A DNA stretch of 64,000 nt from a virus. The stretch lies in IMG/VR virus record IMGVR_UViG_3300036835_000374, positions 1-64,000 of that record; one strand, given 5' to 3'. Under the pieces are notes generated by a model. It did no database searches. It saw only the letters and a program-made list of their open reading frames with translations, and was not told the origin of the DNA. A program made the translations under genes and the position numbers. This document shows positions 61,484 to 64,000 of the stretch, in pieces (the stretch's first letter is position 1; the number at the start of each line of letters is the position of its first letter).

Positions 61484-62204
61484 GGCTGGCCTCCGTTCGT
61501 TGTCGGTGGAGTTCCCAGACGTCTGGGTGCTTGGCGCGGATCAGCGCCACGGTCTGGTCGTGGATGCTGGCGCGCTGCTCGTGGAGTTGGCCGGGCCGCA
61601 TCCGGTAGTAGTAGGTCGGCTCTGCGACTACGCCGTAGTCGGTGTATCCGGCCTTGAGCACTTTGATCCAGAACTCCCAGTCCTCGGCGCACCCGTAGGA
61701 GCCAGGCACGCTCACGTCCGCCGAATAGCCACCGACCGCCTGCCACACCTCGGAACGGATGAGCGCGTAGTTGACAACCGGCGGCCACACCGCAAAGTCC
61801 GCGAGCGTGGCGTGCGTGTCGGAGGCCTGGACGACGTTCTCCCCGCCGATCTGCTGGGCATAGGTGACGACCCAGTCGTGGCGGGTGAGGGCACGGGCGC
61901 ACTGTTCGATGCAGTCGAGGCGCAGCCAGTCGTCGGCGTTGGCGGTGAAGATGGCGTCGCAGCCGTCGGCGAGGGCCAGGGCCGCAGCGTGGTTGAGAGT
62001 GGCGGGCCAGCCTTGCCGTTCCTCGTGGCGGACGAGGCGCCGGTACCAGTGGGGCCGGTCGGTGAGGAATTCGGTGGTGCCGTCGTCGGACGCGTCGTCG
62101 ACGATGTAGGCGGCACACGGATGGGTTTGGGCGTTGATGCTGGTGAGGCAGGTTTCGATGTAGGGGGCTACGTTGCGAGCGGGGAGCGCGATACCGATCT
62201 TCAT
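61473..62204 (-). CDS. Family 2 glycosyltransferase
   Basis: Protein of 243 aa from ATG 62204. GT2 signatures: IGIALPARNVAPYIETCLTS, VDDASDDGTTEFL, the DxD-like TANADDWLRLD and a late EDWEFWIKVLKAG (catalytic base region ED). These are all expected for an inverting GT-A enzyme. It starts in an ATGA overlap. It likely transfers a sugar within the same pathway as the neighbouring transferases. Confidence 0.9.
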   Translation of the reverse strand: MKIGIALPARNVAPYIETCLTSINAQTHPCAAYIVDDASDDGTTEFLTDRPHWYRRLVRHEERQGWPATLNHAAALALADGCDAIFTANADDWLRLDCIEQCARALTRHDWVVTYAQQIGGENVVQASDTHATLADFAVWPPVVNYALIRSEVWQAVGGYSADVSVPGSYGCAEDWEFWIKVLKAGYTDYGVVAEPTYYYRMRPGQLHEQRASIHDQTVALIRAKHPDVWELHRQRTEASHGH

Positions 62205-62404
62205 CCGATGGCCTCCTGCCAGGCGCGGCTGTCGGGGAACCGGTCGGCGGCAAGGACGGCGGCGATAGCGGCGAGGAAGTGGGCTTGGGCCATGGCGGCT
62301 TCGTGCATGGCGCCCGTGACGTCTCCGTTGTGGGCTTCCTGCCATTGGTAGTCGCTGGCGCGCATACGCTCCTCGCCCTCCCGGTAATGCTCGGGCCCGT
62401 TCAT
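62201..62404 (-). CDS. Small hypothetical protein
   Basis: Protein of 67 aa from ATG 62404, overlapping both neighbours by ATGA. Helical: GPEHYREGEERMRASDYQWQ, AMAQAHFLAAIAAVLAAD. Similar short helical proteins recur in Streptomyces phages. Function is unknown. Confidence 0.6.
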   Translation of the reverse strand: MNGPEHYREGEERMRASDYQWQEAHNGDVTGAMHEAAMAQAHFLAAIAAVLAADRFPDSRAWQEAIG

Positions 62405-63423
62405 ACCGCCGCCCTCTCCGGGACGCGTACGACGGCGTCCCACTGCTGGTTCAACGCCTGCAAAATGCTCCGTGACGCCCGCGACCGGGCCGCCAACCCC
62501 ATCCGCTGCCGCAGCCCCGCATCGTCCACCAGCCGCTTCACATACCGGCCGAACAGGTGCTCCTGGCCAGGCGGCACCAAGAACCCCGTCTCGCCGTGAA
62601 CGACCGCATCCCGGTACGGGCCGATCCCGGACGCCACCAGCGGGATCCCCAGGAACCCGGCCTCCAGCGCCTTCGTCGCGAACTTCGCCCGGTTGAACGC
62701 GATGTCCCGGTACGGGGCCACCCACACATCGAACTCAGAGACCACATCCCGGAGGTACTGCTCCGGCTGCGGCACCCAACCCAACGCACCCACCCGCGTG
62801 CCCTTCAACCCGCGCTGCATCGCCTGCTCGGGCGTGATCCCCACCAGCCGCACCATGACCCCGCCCGGCCGACGGTAATCCGCAATCCGGGACAGGGCCC
62901 GCGCCGCCAACGGCAGCTCGGCGACCGTGCTCCCCGACCCGGCCCAGCCGACGTACAGCGGCCGGCCCACCGCCTCGTAGTCACGCGGGACGCTCAGGTA
63001 CTGGGCGGGCAGCCCGTTCGGCACCACCCTGACGTCGACCGCGTACTCGCGCAGCACTTCGGCGAGGGGCTCCGAGCAGCAGGTGACCACATCCGACAGC
63101 GCCAGATTCGCGGCCAGCGACTGCTGCATCTCCGGCGTCCACACCGCGACTGCCGCCTGGTTGGCGGGGTCGAGGTGGAAGTAGTCGTCATCCAAGTCCA
63201 GCACGAGCCTGATCCCGCGCTCCTTCAACGCCCGCCACGCCTTGCTCGCCCCCGGCATCGCGATACGACACCCGATCATCGCGTCCAACGGTTCCTCATC
63301 CGGCGGCCGGCGCTGCCCCATCGACATGTGATGGCCGAGCCAGGACAGGCCGAGAGCGACGAGGTGGCCGCGGTACCAGCCGGATCCGGCTGCGTCGGCG
63401 GTCCAGATGTGCACGCGCGTCAT
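62401..63423 (-). CDS. Glycosyltransferase family 1/4-like (GT-B)
   Basis: Protein of 340 aa from ATG 63423. N-terminal Rossmann part: VHIWTADAAGSGWYRGHL, GIRLVLDLDDDYFHLDPA. C-terminal nucleotide-sugar part: PLYVGWAGSGSTVAELPL, VGALGWVPQPEQYLRDVV, FATKALEAGFLGIPLVASG (E-x7-E-like region) and GETGFLVPPGQE. The fold and motifs support GT4-like transferases. It is ATGA-coupled to the next gene of the operon. Confidence 0.88.
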   Translation of the reverse strand: MTRVHIWTADAAGSGWYRGHLVALGLSWLGHHMSMGQRRPPDEEPLDAMIGCRIAMPGASKAWRALKERGIRLVLDLDDDYFHLDPANQAAVAVWTPEMQQSLAANLALSDVVTCCSEPLAEVLREYAVDVRVVPNGLPAQYLSVPRDYEAVGRPLYVGWAGSGSTVAELPLAARALSRIADYRRPGGVMVRLVGITPEQAMQRGLKGTRVGALGWVPQPEQYLRDVVSEFDVWVAPYRDIAFNRAKFATKALEAGFLGIPLVASGIGPYRDAVVHGETGFLVPPGQEHLFGRYVKRLVDDAGLRQRMGLAARSRASRSILQALNQQWDAVVRVPERAAV

Positions 63424-63425
63424 GA

Positions 63426-63809
63426 CTACGGCGCCTTCGGCCTGCTGGCGTGTACTGGCTGTCCGCCGCCGTCGGTCTTGGGCTCCTCGTCGACGAGCGT
63501 GTACGTCTTGCCGCCGTCGGTGGACATGGCGCGCGAGTCGCGAGTGTTCTGCCAGATCGGGTAGCCGCTCATCTCGGATCGGTCTTCCCACTCGGCGGGA
63601 TCGTCGGTGAGTGGGCTGAGGGGCTGGTAGCGCAGCAGCTTCTCCAGTACGACGGTGGAGTGCTCGGCGGAGAACCCGCTGTGTCCCATTTCCGCGAAGG
63701 CTGCGATGACCTTGCACAGGCCGTTGGTGAGCCATTCGTCTTCGCCGATGAGGGCGAGTTCGCGGCGGGCATGGTCTACGAGCGGGCTGTCGGTTGCGGT
63801 ACGGGCCAT
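63426..63809 (-). CDS. Hypothetical protein of glycosylation operon
   Basis: Protein of 127 aa from ATG 63809. Helical start (PLVDHARRELALIGEDEWLT, LCKVIAAFAEMGHSGFSAEH) and a C-terminal PAEWEDRSEMSGYPIWQNTR with a DGGKTYTLVDE hairpin. This resembles a widespread Streptomyces phage protein of unknown role. Confidence 0.65.
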   Translation of the reverse strand: MARTATDSPLVDHARRELALIGEDEWLTNGLCKVIAAFAEMGHSGFSAEHSTVVLEKLLRYQPLSPLTDDPAEWEDRSEMSGYPIWQNTRDSRAMSTDGGKTYTLVDEEPKTDGGGQPVHASRPKAP

Positions 63810-63827
63810 GGGCGCGGGCTCCTGTGG

Positions 63828-64000
63828 TCAGTGGTGGGAGAGCAGGAAGAGGGTCCGCTTGCCGAAGCAGAGGCCGATTTCCCACTTGCTGCCGTCGCGG
63901 GCTATGTGGAGTGGTGTGAGGTGGAACTGCCACAGCCAGCGGCTGCGACGGTAGGTGCGGTAGCCACGCGGCTGGACGTGCCCGAGGTAGAGGGCCTTCC
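63828..64000 (-). CDS. Partial hypothetical protein, 5' end beyond window
   Basis: A leftward frame open from the right edge encodes at least 56 residues ending at TGA 63828-63830. Visible: YLGHVQPRGYRTYRRSRWLW, then FHLTPLHIARDGSKWEIGLC and FGKRTLFLLSHH. Codon bias and spacing to the next gene support it. Not recognised. Confidence 0.6.
   Translation of the reverse strand, partial: KALYLGHVQPRGYRTYRRSRWLWQFHLTPLHIARDGSKWEIGLCFGKRTLFLLSHH

Overview
The window reads as the genome of a temperate, siphovirus-type phage of Streptomyces or a close relative. Base composition is very GC-rich, almost all codons end in G or C, and many genes overlap by ATGA, GTGA or TGATG. Hallmark proteins are actinobacterial: a WhiB-like protein, a DUF2637 protein and an FtsK/Tra-type translocase like that of Streptomyces plasmids. 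The sequence probably comes from a free or circular phage form. A 3' half of a tRNA-Arg(CCT) gene (about 5900-5943) lies beside the integrase gene with integrase arm-type repeats on both sides, so it looks like an intact attP and not a prophage end. Phage genes continue on both sides of it. The last genes at 64 kb (tail, glycosyltransferases) would join a lysis cassette that is already under way at position 1.

Layout. 1-3.3 kb: lysis cassette (papain-like peptidase, amidase, holin, coiled-coil membrane protein, collagen-like membrane protein). 3.3-5.4 kb: GntR and XRE regulators with small zinc-ribbon genes and operator-like repeats. 5.4-7.6 kb: attP and tyrosine integrase. 7.8-9.0 kb: lysogeny switch (leftward HTH repressor, rightward Cro-like and excisionase-like genes). 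9-17.4 kb: a rightward early operon of small proteins plus recombination and nuclease genes (Rad52 family, DnaQ-like exonuclease, RuvC-like resolvase, WhiB-like, vWA). 17.4-26.5 kb: GIY-YIG protein, replication initiator and helicase-loader-like gene, phage zinc fingers, DUF4326 and a sigma-factor-like gene.

26.8-32 kb: a plasmid-like transfer module (DUF2637 membrane protein, FtsK/Tra translocase, Spd-like membrane protein) that carries two dense, oppositely oriented clusters of the pentamer TGCCA/TGGCA. 32-35.8 kb: lipoprotein, a small leftward operon, and a zinc-repeat GIY-YIG nuclease holding the only TTA codon I noticed. 35.9-39.0 kb: a leftward receptor-binding cassette (tailspike and two very basic proteins). 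39.1-59.9 kb: the rightward structural operon (terminases, portal, MuF-like, scaffold, capsid, connectors, tail tube, frameshifted tail chaperones, tape measure with a C-terminal peptidase domain, tail tip and fibres). 60-64 kb: a leftward operon with three glycosyltransferases.

How it fits together: integrase, attP and the small HTH proteins would control lysogeny. Initiator and loader genes presumably recruit the host helicase, while Rad52, exonuclease and resolvase supply recombination. Structural genes build a long-tailed virion. The transfer-like module is the most unusual part. It suggests that phage or prophage DNA might be moved between hyphal compartments as Streptomyces plasmids do. 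That is inference: the proteins and the DNA repeats are visible, their function is not.
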